DNA from: JBFWMG01 sp050251715 | Lineage (GTDB): Bacteria; Desulfobacterota; Desulfovibrionia; Desulfovibrionales; Desulfovibrionaceae | Length of the DNA stretch: 64,000 nt | NCBI GenBank assembly: GCA_050251715.1 | Contig: JBFWMG010000001.1 | Span: forward strand, 186,001-250,000 | Reading direction: 5' to 3' | Part shown: positions 15,121-24,021 of the stretch, one piece after another | How positions within the stretch are numbered: the stretch's first letter is position 1 | Layout of the letters: every line of letters starts with the position of its first letter | Notes under the pieces: model-generated | Told to the model about the DNA's origin: nothing | The model's database searches: none | What the model saw: the letters and a program-made list of their open reading frames with translations, nothing else | Position numbers and translations under genes: made by a program

Positions 15121-16209
15121 ATGACCGCCCCCATGCCGCCCCACACCGACCGTGTGGACCCGCCGCTAGCCGGCCCCACGGCCCCCATCGCCAGCCCCAT
15201 CGTCAGTCTGGACGCCCTGGTGGCCGCCGTGCTGGCCACGGGCCGCCCGCTCCGCGTGGCCGTGGCCCCCTGCGCCGAGGCCTTTGTGCTGCAAGCCGCC
15301 GCCCAGGCCCACGCGCGCGGTCTGGCCGACCCCATCTGCATCGGCAACGCCGCGCGCACGCTGGAGAAGGCCCGTCAGCTCGGCATCGATCCCGCCACCC
15401 TGACCATCGTGCCCGAACCCGACGACGCGGCCGCCGTGCAGCGCGCCGTGGATTTTTTCCGGGCGGGCGAGGCGGACCTCATCATGAAAGGCCTCGTGTC
15501 CACCTCGACCCTGCTCAAGGCCATCCTGAACAAGGACACGGGCGTGCCGCCGCAGGACGGCATCCTGAGCCACGTCACGGTGTTCGACGCGCCCCTGCCC
15601 CTGGCGGCGTCCGATGCGTCCCCCGGCTCGCCGCCCGATGCGCCATCCGATGCGCCGCCCCCGGCCCCGCGTCTCATGCTGCTCACCGACGCGGGCGTGA
15701 ACATCAGGCCTACCCTGCAACGCAAGGCCGAGATCGTGAAGAACGCCGTGGACGTGGCGCGCAGGCTGGGTATTGCCGCCCCGCGCGTGGCCATGCTGGC
15801 GGCCACGGAAAAGGTCAATTATCCCGCCATGCCCGCTACCCTGGACGCGGACATGATAGCCAAGATGGCCGACCAGGGCGCGTTCGGCGACGTCCGCGTG
15901 GCCGGGCCCATGGCGCTGGACATGGCCGTGTCGCCCCAGGCCGCCGCGCTCAAGGGGGCGACCGGGCCGGATGCCGTGGGGGCCGTGGCCGAGGTGGCGG
16001 GGCATGCGGACATCCTGTGCGCGCCGGACATCGAATCCGCCAACATCCTGTACAAGGCGCTGGGCACACTGCTGCGCACGCCGCTGGCCAGCGTGGTGGT
16101 GGGCAGCCGCGTGCCTGTGGTCGTGCCCTCGCGCGCCGATTCGGGCCGCTCCAAGTTCCTTTCCATCGCCCTGGCCGCCTGGCTGGCCCGCACCCCGTCC
16201 GCCCCCTGA
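15121..16209 (+). CDS. Phosphate acetyl/butyryltransferase-family enzyme
   Basis: A 362-residue protein of the phosphotransacylase family (Pta/Ptb), recognisable by EADLIMKGLVSTSTLLKAIL, LTDAGVNIRPTLQRKAEIV and DILCAPDIESANILYKAL near the C-terminus. It would exchange CoA for phosphate on an acyl-CoA. A Ser/Pro/Ala/Asp-rich insert at about residues 160-185 is unusual and is probably a surface loop. No butyrate or acetate kinase gene is adjacent, so butyryl versus another acyl specificity cannot be assigned. The start was chosen at ATG 15121, about 30 bp after ilvN; upstream in-frame codons overlap ilvN. Confidence 0.8.
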   Translation: MTAPMPPHTDRVDPPLAGPTAPIASPIVSLDALVAAVLATGRPLRVAVAPCAEAFVLQAAAQAHARGLADPICIGNAARTLEKARQLGIDPATLTIVPEPDDAAAVQRAVDFFRAGEADLIMKGLVSTSTLLKAILNKDTGVPPQDGILSHVTVFDAPLPLAASDASPGSPPDAPSDAPPPAPRLMLLTDAGVNIRPTLQRKAEIVKNAVDVARRLGIAAPRVAMLAATEKVNYPAMPATLDADMIAKMADQGAFGDVRVAGPMALDMAVSPQAAALKGATGPDAVGAVAEVAGHADILCAPDIESANILYKALGTLLRTPLASVVVGSRVPVVVPSRADSGRSKFLSIALAAWLARTPSAP

Positions 16210-16210
16210 C

Positions 16211-16515
16211 CACCCCCGGCCATCCCCGGCCATCCCCGGCCATCCCCGGCCATCCTATAGTCGCCCCTTGGCCGCTGTCCGGCCATCGGCAGTTCGTCGG
16301 CAAGCGCCGCCCCCCTCCTGGGCGGGCTGTCCAACCCCAAGGCCGTCATTTCGCCGGGGGGCGTTTCTGCCGCCGCCAAGGTCTATTCGCCGTGTGTGAC
16401 CGCCGCGCCCCGCCCCGCCCCGCCCCGCCCGCTGATGCGGGTGCGGCGCGGTGTGGCGGATATCGGGCCATTGCCCGTGTCCCGGCGTCATGGCCTGTGG
16501 GTAACAGCGGGGCCT
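16211..16515. repeat. Intergenic region with short tandem repeats
   Basis: It opens with a 10-bp unit (CATCCCCGGC) repeated about four times at 16211-16255, immediately after the ptb stop. A run of CGCCC pentamers occupies about 16406-16431. The rest is GC-rich with no supported gene. The decamer repeat is a candidate length-variable locus. Confidence 0.6.
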
Positions 16516-16547
16516 AAAAAAAAAGGCCGACGTTGCCGTCGGCCTTT
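16516..16547 (-). terminator. Terminator of the TPR gene (leftward)
   Basis: Stem AAAGGCCGAC/GTCGGCCTTT (16522-16531 and 16538-16547), with a run of nine A on the + strand at 16516-16524, that is a U-tract for leftward transcripts. It lies 36 bp after the stop of the gene at 16584. Confidence 0.85.
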
Positions 16548-16583
16548 GGTGGTGCGGGTGCTTGGTGGTGCGCGGCCCTAGTC

Positions 16584-17360
16584 CTACTTGGACGGCGCGG
16601 GGAGAGGGGCGAGCTTGGGGGCGGCCTGCGGGGCGGCGGGCTGCGCCGCGTCCGGTGTAGCGGTCTGTGTAGCGTCCTTGGCCGCAGCCTCCGGATGCCC
16701 GGCGATATGCGCGCGCAGATCCTCGACCATGGCCTTGACCGGCGTGCCCGTGGGCGCCAGGGCCTGCGGGTTGACGGCCAGGAGGTCTTCCCACGCCTGC
16801 AGCGCGCCCGCCTCGTCCTGCAGGTCGTGCAGCAGGACCACGCCCTTGTTGAAACGGGCGGTCTCGTGCCCCTTGTCCAGGAACGCGGCCTGGTCAAAGG
16901 CGTGCAGGGCGTCCTGGAACTGCCCGGCGCGGCGGTACATCACGCCCAGGTCGGTCCACACGTCCGGGCTGTTGGGGGCTATCTCCAGGGATTTCTTGTA
17001 CGCGCCAATGGCCTTGACCGGCTGGTCGCTGTCAAAGTAGCGGTTGCCCAGTTCGGTCCATGCCGCGCCGTCCTGCGGGGTGGCGGCCACGGTGCGCTCC
17101 AGTTCGGCGATGCGCGCCGCCTCAGAGGGCGACGGGCCGGGGGCCGGCGCCTGCGCAGGCATGGGCGCGACCGTGTTCGTGGCCGTGCCGCCGCCGCTGG
17201 GGGCGGACAGGGTGGCATACAGCGTGCCGAGATAAAAACCGATGACCAGCGCCACCACGACGCCCGCAATGGCGGCCCCGAGGCTGACGGTGGTGGATGT
17301 CCGCTGCTGTTGCTGCTGTTGCGGCGGTTGCTTTTGTTGCTTCTGTTGCTTTTTGGCCAT
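16584..17360 (-). CDS. Membrane-anchored TPR protein
   Basis: A 258-residue protein. The N-terminus is Gln/Lys-rich and cytosolic (KKQQKQQKQPPQQQQQQ), and one transmembrane helix spans about residues 27-50 (AAIAGVVVALVIGFYLGTL). A Pro/Ala linker and three to four tetratricopeptide repeats follow (AAWTELGNRYFDSDQPVKAI, then PDVWTDLGVMYRRAGQF). The C-terminal tail is Ala/Pro/Lys-rich. The layout resembles CcmH/NrfG-like assembly scaffolds, but no cytochrome maturation genes are near. It is expected to be a periplasmic protein-protein interaction scaffold; the partner is unknown. The SPOR-domain gene lies just upstream on the same strand but has its own terminator in between. Confidence 0.75.
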   Translation of the reverse strand: MAKKQQKQQKQPPQQQQQQRTSTTVSLGAAIAGVVVALVIGFYLGTLYATLSAPSGGGTATNTVAPMPAQAPAPGPSPSEAARIAELERTVAATPQDGAAWTELGNRYFDSDQPVKAIGAYKKSLEIAPNSPDVWTDLGVMYRRAGQFQDALHAFDQAAFLDKGHETARFNKGVVLLHDLQDEAGALQAWEDLLAVNPQALAPTGTPVKAMVEDLRAHIAGHPEAAAKDATQTATPDAAQPAAPQAAPKLAPLPAPSK

Positions 17361-17394
17361 GGGGGATACTCCTGGTCCCGGCGTGTGCCGGGTG

Positions 17395-17417
17395 AAAAAA
17401 GCCCGGCAATGCCGGGC
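17395..17417 (-). terminator. Terminator of the SPOR-domain gene (leftward)
   Basis: Stem GCCCGGCA/TGCCGGGC (17401-17417), followed in the leftward direction by six U (AAAAAA at 17395-17400). It separates the SPOR-domain gene from the TPR gene, so the two are not a simple operon. Confidence 0.85.
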
Positions 17418-17447
17418 GGGTTGTCATGGATGACGAGGCCGCCGCCG

Positions 17448-18260
17448 CTACCGCGTCTGGGTGCGCTCGCGGATGAGTGCGGCCGCGAGGCGGTGGATGA
17501 TGCTTTTGACGCCGGTCCCGGCCAGGCGGTCCGCAAGGGCGCGCGCCTCCGCATAGGAGCCGAACGCACCGGCCTGCACCACATGCCAGGGCACGTGTTG
17601 GCCGTCGTAGAGCATGATGACCGTGGCGTCAAACCCCTTGGCCTGGAACGCGGCCTGCGCGGTTTGGGCCTGCGCCAGCGTGGCCGACGAACTGACCTGC
17701 ACGGAGTAGAGGTCGCCCGTTGGCGGGGCCGCCGGGGCCGCCGGAGCGGTGGGCGCGGGCTGGGCCTGGACGGACGCCGTGGCCAGGGCATGGGTCTTGG
17801 CCTGGGCGTCGCGCAGGTCGGCCAGCACGGTGGCGGGCACGGCCTCGGTGGTATGGTCATAGACCAGCGTGGTGGCGAGCTGGAGCTTTTCCTCCAGCAT
17901 GGCCTGGGCCGCCAGCAAGGCCTCCACCGACGCGAACGTGCCCGCGTGCACGAAGAAGTGCACGCCATCGGTGTAGGAGGCGATGACGTATTCGGGCAGG
18001 CCCATGTCCCGTACCTGCTGGCGCAGCGAGGAAAACTTGTTGTCCGTTTGCGCGGTGCCCAGCTGCACGGCGAACCCCTGCGCCAGGGCGGGGGTGGCGT
18101 TGGCCAGGCCGCCGAAAACCAGCGCGGCGGCGCAACAGAGCAGGGCGGCCCAACTCCTGGCGCGCCTCGACAGGGAGCGGTGGCCAAAGGACCGGGACGC
18201 GGTGTTGCGCCCAAGGGATGCGGCCGTTGCGCGGCGCGGGAAACAGGATGTGGCGGACAT
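17448..18260 (-). CDS. Secreted SPOR-domain protein
   Basis: A 270-residue protein counted from ATG 18260. The N-terminus is basic, followed by a hydrophobic helix and an ALA-type cleavage site (SWAALLCCAAALVFGGLANA, then TPALAQ), so it is exported. Two SPOR-like repeats follow, one near 45-110 (FAVQLGTAQTDNKFSSL) and one near 185-260 (LYSVQVSSSATLAQAQTAQ, WHVVQAGAFGSYAEARAL), joined by an Ala/Pro linker. SPOR domains bind denuded peptidoglycan at division sites, so a cell-envelope role is likely. The frame runs open well upstream, but that part has no signal-peptide or codon support. Confidence 0.75.
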   Translation of the reverse strand: MSATSCFPRRATAASLGRNTASRSFGHRSLSRRARSWAALLCCAAALVFGGLANATPALAQGFAVQLGTAQTDNKFSSLRQQVRDMGLPEYVIASYTDGVHFFVHAGTFASVEALLAAQAMLEEKLQLATTLVYDHTTEAVPATVLADLRDAQAKTHALATASVQAQPAPTAPAAPAAPPTGDLYSVQVSSSATLAQAQTAQAAFQAKGFDATVIMLYDGQHVPWHVVQAGAFGSYAEARALADRLAGTGVKSIIHRLAAALIRERTQTR

Positions 18261-18483
18261 GGTATGTCTCCGAAAAACCGCCTGTGGCGGCTTTGTGAGC
18301 GTGTGCGACAGAACCTTGCACGGTATAGGGTATTTGCCGCGCGGCGTCAAAGCCGGATATCCCTTCGGGCATGCGTTGCGGGGGGGCCAACCGTGGGATA
18401 GGAAGGGCTGTGGAACGGGATCGGGCGTGGGATGCGGCGGCCGGAAGGTGCGGATGGGCAAGGGCAACCGGACGGGAGGATCT

Positions 18484-20565
18484 ATGCGGGATGGCGGGAT
18501 GGCGCGGCGTGGGCGGTGGTCCGTGGTGCTGTGGGCGGCGTGCGTCGCCTGCCTGCTGTATGGGCCGGGCATGGCCCGCGCGGCCATGGATGCGGGCGAA
18601 CTGGTGGCGCATGCCAGGGCCATGGCCGCCCAGGGGGATCAGGCGCGCGTGGTGGCGCTGTGCACGGAGGCGCTGGGCCTGGCCGCGCAGGATGACGCCG
18701 CCGTCTTTGCCAGATACGAGGCGTTGCTGTTGCGCTCGCGCGCCTATGTCGCGTCGGGCAGGCCCATGGAGGCCGAGGCCGATCTGGAGGCGCTGGTGCG
18801 GGGCTGGCCCGGCAATGCCGTGGGCTGGCTGGAACGCGGCGTGTTCTACGCCCGCGTGGGGAGCGACAAGCGGGCGTTGGCCAATCTGAACCAGGCCATT
18901 GGCCTGAACGCCACCCAGGCCCAGGCCTTTTACGAGCGGGGGTATTTGTTTGGGCGCATGCAGGAGCATGATCTCGCGTTGGCCGATTTCAACAAGGCCG
19001 TGGCGCTGGATCCGGACTATGTGGACGCCTTGCTGCTGCGCGGGCTGGCATGGTCGCGCAAGGGGCTGCACGAGCGCGCGGCGGCGGATTTTGGGCGGGT
19101 GGCGGCGCTCATGCCGTCCTTTGGCGAGGCGTGGCTCCGGCGCGGCGTGGCCTTGGCGCGGCTGGGCCGGGACGCGGATGCCGTGCCGGATTTTGCCGCC
19201 GCTGCCGAGCGCATGCCGGAAAACGGCGCGCCGCGCCTGATGCTGGCCGCCTCGTTGCGGCGATTGGGGCGCTTGGACGAGGCGCTGGCCGCTGCGGACG
19301 AGGGCGTGGCCCGTGCGCCGCGCGATGTGCCCGGCCTGTTGTTGCGCGGGCGGCTGCGCCAGGAATTGGGCCGCCCGGATGCCGCCCTGGCCGATACCGA
19401 CGCCCTGCTGGCGCTGGACAAGGATTTTGGCGCGGCGCATCTGCTGCGCGCCAGGGTGTTGAACGACCTAAACCGCCCTGCCGAGGCCCGCGTTGCCGCT
19501 GGCCGCGCCGTGGCGGTGGCCATGGCTGGGGCGGACGGCGGGGCGGGTGGTGTTGCGGGTGATGACGCGGGCGAGGCCTTGGCCGAGCGGGGCAGGGCGG
19601 GCCTGCGGCTGGCCAAGACCAAAACGGACAGGCGGGCCGCGCTGGAGGATGTGGCGGCGGCCATGCGCGCCGCGCCGCGCCACGGTTGGCTGTCTTTGAC
19701 CCGTGCCCTGGGGTGGCGTCCGGGCCAGGGCGCGGCCACGCCCGTGGACGAGCTGGACGCCGTGGCCACCGCCGCCCCGGACGTGGCCGTCGCGCACGTG
19801 GCGCACGCCTTTGCCGCTGGCGCGCGCGGCGCGCACGCCGACGCGCTGGCAGCGTGCGACGCGGCCACCGGGGCGGGGGCCGTGGGAGGGGCCGCCGTGC
19901 CTTTGGGCGATGCGGCGCACGTCTGGTTGCTGTGCGGACGCGAACGGTTGCGCCAGGGGCGCGCGGCGGACGCCCTGCGGGATTTTGACGCCGCGCTGGG
20001 CGCGGCTCCGGACATGGTGGACGCACGGGTGGCGCGGGGCGTGCTGCTGGGCAGGCAGGGCAAGGCCAAGGCGGCGTTGGCGGACTTCAATGCCGCCCTG
20101 GCGCTGTCGCCGGACCATGCCCGCGCCCTCATGCTGCGTGGCGAGACCCTGGGGCGGTTGGGCAAGGTGGACGCCGGCCTGGCCGATCTGACGGCGTCGC
20201 TATGCCTTGCGCCGGAGAATCATTCGGCCCTCGGCATCCGTGCCGCGCTGTTGCTGACGCAAGGCAGGCCGAGGGATGCGCTGGCCGACCTGGACAAGGC
20301 GCTGGCGCTGGAGCCGCGCTATTCGCGGGGGGTGTCGCTGCGGGCCAAGGCACGGGGCGCGGTGGGCGACTGGCGCGGCGCGGCGGACGATTACACGCGG
20401 CTCATCACCCTGCTGCCGCACAGCGCCAAGGTCTATCAGCTGCGCGCCCACGCCTGGGATATGCTGGGCGAGGCGAGAAAGGCGCTCATCGACCGGGCCA
20501 CGGCGCGGGCCATGGCGGCTCCGCCCAAGGCGGGGGCCGGGACGGACGAGCCCGCATCGCCCTAG
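18484..20565 (+). CDS. Large secreted tetratricopeptide-repeat protein
   Basis: A 693-residue protein. ATG 18484 has GGGAGGAT upstream and opens a signal peptide (RRGRWSVVLWAACVACLLYG, cleavage near ARA-AM). Nearly the whole mature chain is TPR-like repeats of about 34 residues, for example ALANLNQAIGLNATQAQAFY, ALADFNKAVALDPDYVDALL and ALADFNAALALSPDHARALM. No catalytic domain is seen. It is probably a periplasmic or outer-membrane-associated scaffold. The open frame extends into sequence antisense to the SPOR gene and is not used upstream of 18484. Confidence 0.8.
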   Translation: MRDGGMARRGRWSVVLWAACVACLLYGPGMARAAMDAGELVAHARAMAAQGDQARVVALCTEALGLAAQDDAAVFARYEALLLRSRAYVASGRPMEAEADLEALVRGWPGNAVGWLERGVFYARVGSDKRALANLNQAIGLNATQAQAFYERGYLFGRMQEHDLALADFNKAVALDPDYVDALLLRGLAWSRKGLHERAAADFGRVAALMPSFGEAWLRRGVALARLGRDADAVPDFAAAAERMPENGAPRLMLAASLRRLGRLDEALAAADEGVARAPRDVPGLLLRGRLRQELGRPDAALADTDALLALDKDFGAAHLLRARVLNDLNRPAEARVAAGRAVAVAMAGADGGAGGVAGDDAGEALAERGRAGLRLAKTKTDRRAALEDVAAAMRAAPRHGWLSLTRALGWRPGQGAATPVDELDAVATAAPDVAVAHVAHAFAAGARGAHADALAACDAATGAGAVGGAAVPLGDAAHVWLLCGRERLRQGRAADALRDFDAALGAAPDMVDARVARGVLLGRQGKAKAALADFNAALALSPDHARALMLRGETLGRLGKVDAGLADLTASLCLAPENHSALGIRAALLLTQGRPRDALADLDKALALEPRYSRGVSLRAKARGAVGDWRGAADDYTRLITLLPHSAKVYQLRAHAWDMLGEARKALIDRATARAMAAPPKAGAGTDEPASP

Positions 20566-20642
20566 CGGGTCTCTTCCCTTTCATGCCGGAGATCGGCGCG
20601 TCCCGGCATGGCAGCGTTAAGGATTTGTATGGCGGACCGCAC

Positions 20643-20682
20643 GAAAAAGGGCCGGACGGCGATTGCCGTCCGGCCCTTTTCG
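20643..20682. terminator. Bidirectional terminator between the TPR gene and the M16 protease
   Basis: A perfect 16-bp stem AAAAGGGCCGGACGGC/GCCGTCCGGCCCTTTT (20645-20660 and 20665-20680) with a 4-nt loop and A/T runs on both sides. It serves the convergent genes ending at 20565 and 20700. Confidence 0.92.
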
Positions 20683-20699
20683 TGTGCGGCGGATGCGGG

Positions 20700-23378
20700 T
20701 CAGGGCTGTACCTTGAACAGGTATGCCTCGTCCGTCTTGAGATAGCGCTGCGCAATGGCGCGGATGTCCTCGGGCGTGAGCGTTGCGGCCTGGGCATGGC
20801 GCGTGCGCAGGGCGTCCAGGTCAAAGCCCTGGGTCAGTAGGGTGGCCGCCTCCTGGCTGCGGCTGGCAAGGCTCTGGTGCTCGCGGTAGTAGTCGCCCAC
20901 CAGCAGGTTGCTGCCCCTGGCCAGGTCCGACGCGGGCAGGGGGGTGGTCTTGAGCTGGGCCGCGATGGCGTTGAAGCCCGCCAGCGCCTGGTCCACCTTG
21001 TCCGGATCGGTGCCTATGTAGAAGGCCAGAAAGCCGGTGGCCGGCGTCTGCCACAGCAGGGCGGTGACGGTATAGCCCAGCCCCTGCTTGTCGCGCAGTT
21101 CGCCGAACAGCAGGCCGCCCTGTCCGGCCAGGATCTCCTTGAGCAGTTCAAGCCCGGCGGTGTCCGGGTGCCCCAGGGGCGGCGCCTTGAAGATCTGGAG
21201 CAGATGGGCCTGGTTGCGGCCCTGCAGGGTCATGGTCTTTTCCTTGGCCGTGCCCCAGGCCGGGGGTTGGTAGGACGGCGGGCCCGCCGCAAAGGGCTGT
21301 GCCGCCAGGTCGCGGGCGAGGGCGGTGATGGCCTCGCGGTCAAAGTCGCCGCATACGGCCATGATCCAGCCCTTGGTCCGTTGCCGTTCCCAGAACGAGC
21401 GCACCTGCTCGGGCGTGAAGCGCGCTATCTCCTCGGGCACGCCGCGATGGAACAGGCCATAGGGCGCGCCGTCGTACAGGAAGGGGAAGAGATGGCGGAA
21501 GGCGAGGGCAAGGGGCTGGTCCTCGCGCGCCTTGATGGAGGCGATCTGGTTGTTCTTCTCCCGGTCCACCTCTTCGGGGGCAAAGGCGGGATCGGTGAGG
21601 GTCTCGCGCACAAGGTCCAGCATGTCCGCGCTGAAGCGGGTGGGGAACTTGGCGTGCAGGGAGAACACCTCGCGTCCCGCGCGGGCGGAAAGGTCCGCCG
21701 CGCGGTCGGAAAGGAAGTCCTCCACGGCCGTGGCGGACAGCGTGGCGGTGCCCTTGGTCAACGCCCTGGCCGTCAGCGCGCCGAGCCCCTGCTCTGTGGG
21801 GGCAAGCAGCACGTCGCCGCCCTGGTACATGATGTCCAGGGAGGTGTAGGGCAGGGTGCTGTCGGGCAGCAGCACCAGGGTGCGGCCATTGCCCAGGGCG
21901 ATGGTTTCCGCCTTGCCCATGGCCGACGGCGTGGCGGCCTGGGCCGTGCCGTGGGGGGCGGGCCACAACCGCTGCGCCGCGAGTTGCAGGGTGCCGGCCA
22001 GGGTGTCGTCGCGGGTCTGGTCGGCGGCGGCGGGCTGGTTTTGCGGACCGGAACCGGGCACCAGGGCCGCCGCGGTCAGCCGGTCGGGCCGGAAATAGGT
22101 CTTGATGGCCGCGTCGAGCTGCTCCCGGTCCACGTGGCGCAGGGCGTACAGGTAGTTCTGCTCCTCTTCCTGCGACCCCTCGAAGAATTGGAAGGAGCCG
22201 ATCTTGGAGGCCAGGCCGGGAATGGTTTCCTTGGCCTGGAAGAGTTCGTCCTCCAGGTTGAGCTTGGCCCGGGCGATCTCCTCGTCCGTGAACCCGGCGG
22301 CCCCGAGCGAGGCCAGCTCCCGCACCAGTTCCTGCCAGAAGGTGTCCAGCTTGTCCGGCTCCAGCGTGGCGGAGATGGAGAACATGCCGGTGCGTTCCAG
22401 GGTCAGGGCCGAGGCGGAGATGGAGTCCACCAGCTGCCGCTCGTACTTGAAGGAGCGGTAGAGGCGCGAGGTCTTGTCGCCGCCCAGCAGCTGGGCCAGG
22501 ATGTCCAGGGGCACCGACTCGGCGGAGGTGAAGCCGGGCAGGGGGAAGGCCACGTTGCAGTAGACCTTGTTCCACGGTCCCGCCTCCACCCGCACGCGGG
22601 GAGCGCCCGTGGACGCCGGAAGCGGCAGGGGACGGGCGGGCGTCACGCGGCGGGTGTTGGCCATGCCGCCGAACTGGCGCTGGGCCTCGGCAACCACCGC
22701 GTCGGGCTCCACGTTGCCGCACACGACCAGCAGCATGGACCGGGGCTGGTAGAACTCGCTGATGTAGTGCGTGATGTCGTCGCGGCTGAACCCGCGCACG
22801 GTGTCGCGGGTGCCGATGATGGGCCGTTCATAGGGCGTGCCCTGCCAGACCATGGCCTGCATGGTCTTGAAGAGCTTGGAGCCGGGGGAGTCTTCGCCCC
22901 GCTCCAGTTCCGAGATGACCACGCCCTTTTCCTGCTCCAGTTCCTTGGGGTCGAACACGGACCCGAAGATCATGTCGCGGATGACGTCCACGCCCGTTTT
23001 CCAGTGCTTGTCCGGGGCGTCCACGATGTAGACGGTGTAGTCGAAGCTTGTGGCGGCGTTGATGTAGCCGCCCACGCCTTCTATGTCGCCCGCCACCTGG
23101 CCCGGGGCGCGGGTGGCCGTGCCCTTGAAGACCATGTGTTCGAGCAGGTGGCTTATGCCCGCCTGGTCGTCGGTCTCATAGGCCGATCCGGCGTGCACGT
23201 AGAGGCGTATGGAGGCCAGCGGGAAACGCTGGTCCCGCTGCACCAGGACGGTCAGGCCGTTGGGCAGGGTGGTCAGGGTGGTCGGGCCGTCTTGTGTGGC
23301 GGCCATGGCCGGGGCGCTCATGAGGAGTACTCCGGCCGCAAACGCTGCAAGGGTTGCGAAAAAAAGTCTGAAACGCAT
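20700..23378 (-). CDS. Periplasmic M16-family zinc metalloprotease
   Basis: An 892-residue pitrilysin/insulinase-type protein. ATG 23378 (CCAGGAGCG upstream) starts a signal peptide (RFRLFFATLAAFAAGVLLMS, ending SAPAMAAT). The zinc-binding HxxEH motif is HLLEHMVF at residues 77-84, with a downstream acidic segment (EQEKGVVISELERGEDSPG) supplying the third ligand. Two M16 tandem halves follow; the second half (from about 480) has no HxxEH, as usual for the inactive half. It degrades small peptides in the periplasm; the substrate is unknown. Homologous double-M16 proteins are common in Desulfovibrio-type bacteria. Confidence 0.93.
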   Translation of the reverse strand: MRFRLFFATLAAFAAGVLLMSAPAMAATQDGPTTLTTLPNGLTVLVQRDQRFPLASIRLYVHAGSAYETDDQAGISHLLEHMVFKGTATRAPGQVAGDIEGVGGYINAATSFDYTVYIVDAPDKHWKTGVDVIRDMIFGSVFDPKELEQEKGVVISELERGEDSPGSKLFKTMQAMVWQGTPYERPIIGTRDTVRGFSRDDITHYISEFYQPRSMLLVVCGNVEPDAVVAEAQRQFGGMANTRRVTPARPLPLPASTGAPRVRVEAGPWNKVYCNVAFPLPGFTSAESVPLDILAQLLGGDKTSRLYRSFKYERQLVDSISASALTLERTGMFSISATLEPDKLDTFWQELVRELASLGAAGFTDEEIARAKLNLEDELFQAKETIPGLASKIGSFQFFEGSQEEEQNYLYALRHVDREQLDAAIKTYFRPDRLTAAALVPGSGPQNQPAAADQTRDDTLAGTLQLAAQRLWPAPHGTAQAATPSAMGKAETIALGNGRTLVLLPDSTLPYTSLDIMYQGGDVLLAPTEQGLGALTARALTKGTATLSATAVEDFLSDRAADLSARAGREVFSLHAKFPTRFSADMLDLVRETLTDPAFAPEEVDREKNNQIASIKAREDQPLALAFRHLFPFLYDGAPYGLFHRGVPEEIARFTPEQVRSFWERQRTKGWIMAVCGDFDREAITALARDLAAQPFAAGPPSYQPPAWGTAKEKTMTLQGRNQAHLLQIFKAPPLGHPDTAGLELLKEILAGQGGLLFGELRDKQGLGYTVTALLWQTPATGFLAFYIGTDPDKVDQALAGFNAIAAQLKTTPLPASDLARGSNLLVGDYYREHQSLASRSQEAATLLTQGFDLDALRTRHAQAATLTPEDIRAIAQRYLKTDEAYLFKVQP

Positions 23379-23573
23379 GGTTCGCTCCTGGTTGCGTGGG
23401 GTGTTTGCATGTCCGGTGTGTGTGGTTGAACGTTGAGGAAGGTAAGCACAGCTGTGGAAAAGTACAGGCGTGATGGGCGGTGGTAGCAAAAAAACGCAGG
23501 CGCGCCTAGTCTTTCCGGAGCCGCCCCCGGCATGCGTTTTCCGGTAAAGATGGCCGGTACGCGCCGTTTCGTA

Positions 23574-23603
23574 TTGATAAAAACCGACAAAAGGGCATAT
23601 AGT
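23574..23603 (+). promoter_or_regulatory. Putative promoter of the STAS-cheA pair
   Basis: TTGATA at 23574-23579, an 18-bp spacer and TATAGT at 23598-23603, 25 bp ahead of the STAS gene start and followed by a strong AAGGAGG ribosome-binding site. Confidence 0.5.
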
Positions 23604-23627
23604 CGTGTATCACAAGGAGGAGCGGGC

Positions 23628-23975
23628 ATGGAGATGCTGGAAGGATACGCCTTTGAGGGCGGCCCGGAGGAGGGGGTGCTGCGCATTGACGGCGCGGCGA
23701 CCCTGGACGGATGCGAGAAGATCAAGGCCGCCTTGTTGGCGGCGCTGGGCCGGTGCCGCACGCTGACGCTCGATGTGTCCGGGGTGACCCAGGCGGATCT
23801 GTCGTTCCTGCAATTATTGTGTGCCGCGGACAAGAGCGCCAAGGCGCGCGGCGGCAGCCTGGCGCATCTGCACGCGCCGTCGGCCGCGGTGGTGGAGGCG
23901 GTGCGCACCACTGGTTTCGATATGCTCGACCCCCAGGTGGTGGGTATCGCCCTGTTCACGACCATACCGCGTTAG
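23628..23975 (+). CDS. STAS-domain protein (anti-anti-sigma-factor-like)
   Basis: A 115-residue single STAS domain. The central segment TLTLDVSGVTQADLSFLQLL matches the strand-helix around the phosphorylatable Ser/Thr of SpoIIAA-type proteins, with Ser in the ADLSFLQ position. The start at ATG 23628 is fixed by AAGGAGG eight bases upstream. It lies 46 bp ahead of cheA on the same strand. STAS proteins of this type occur in chemosensory clusters, where a CheA-like kinase may phosphorylate or be modulated by the STAS protein. That link is inferred from adjacency. Confidence 0.8.
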   Translation: MEMLEGYAFEGGPEEGVLRIDGAATLDGCEKIKAALLAALGRCRTLTLDVSGVTQADLSFLQLLCAADKSAKARGGSLAHLHAPSAAVVEAVRTTGFDMLDPQVVGIALFTTIPR

Positions 23976-24021
23976 TCTGGCATGCAATGACCACCAGGCC
24001 TTCCGGGCCGGGGGAAACGAG

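Noticed and set aside
20877..23429. An 850-codon + strand frame antisense to the M16 protease
   Set aside because: Low-complexity Gly/Arg/Gln composition and no domain; the minus-strand protease has signal peptide and HxxEH motif.
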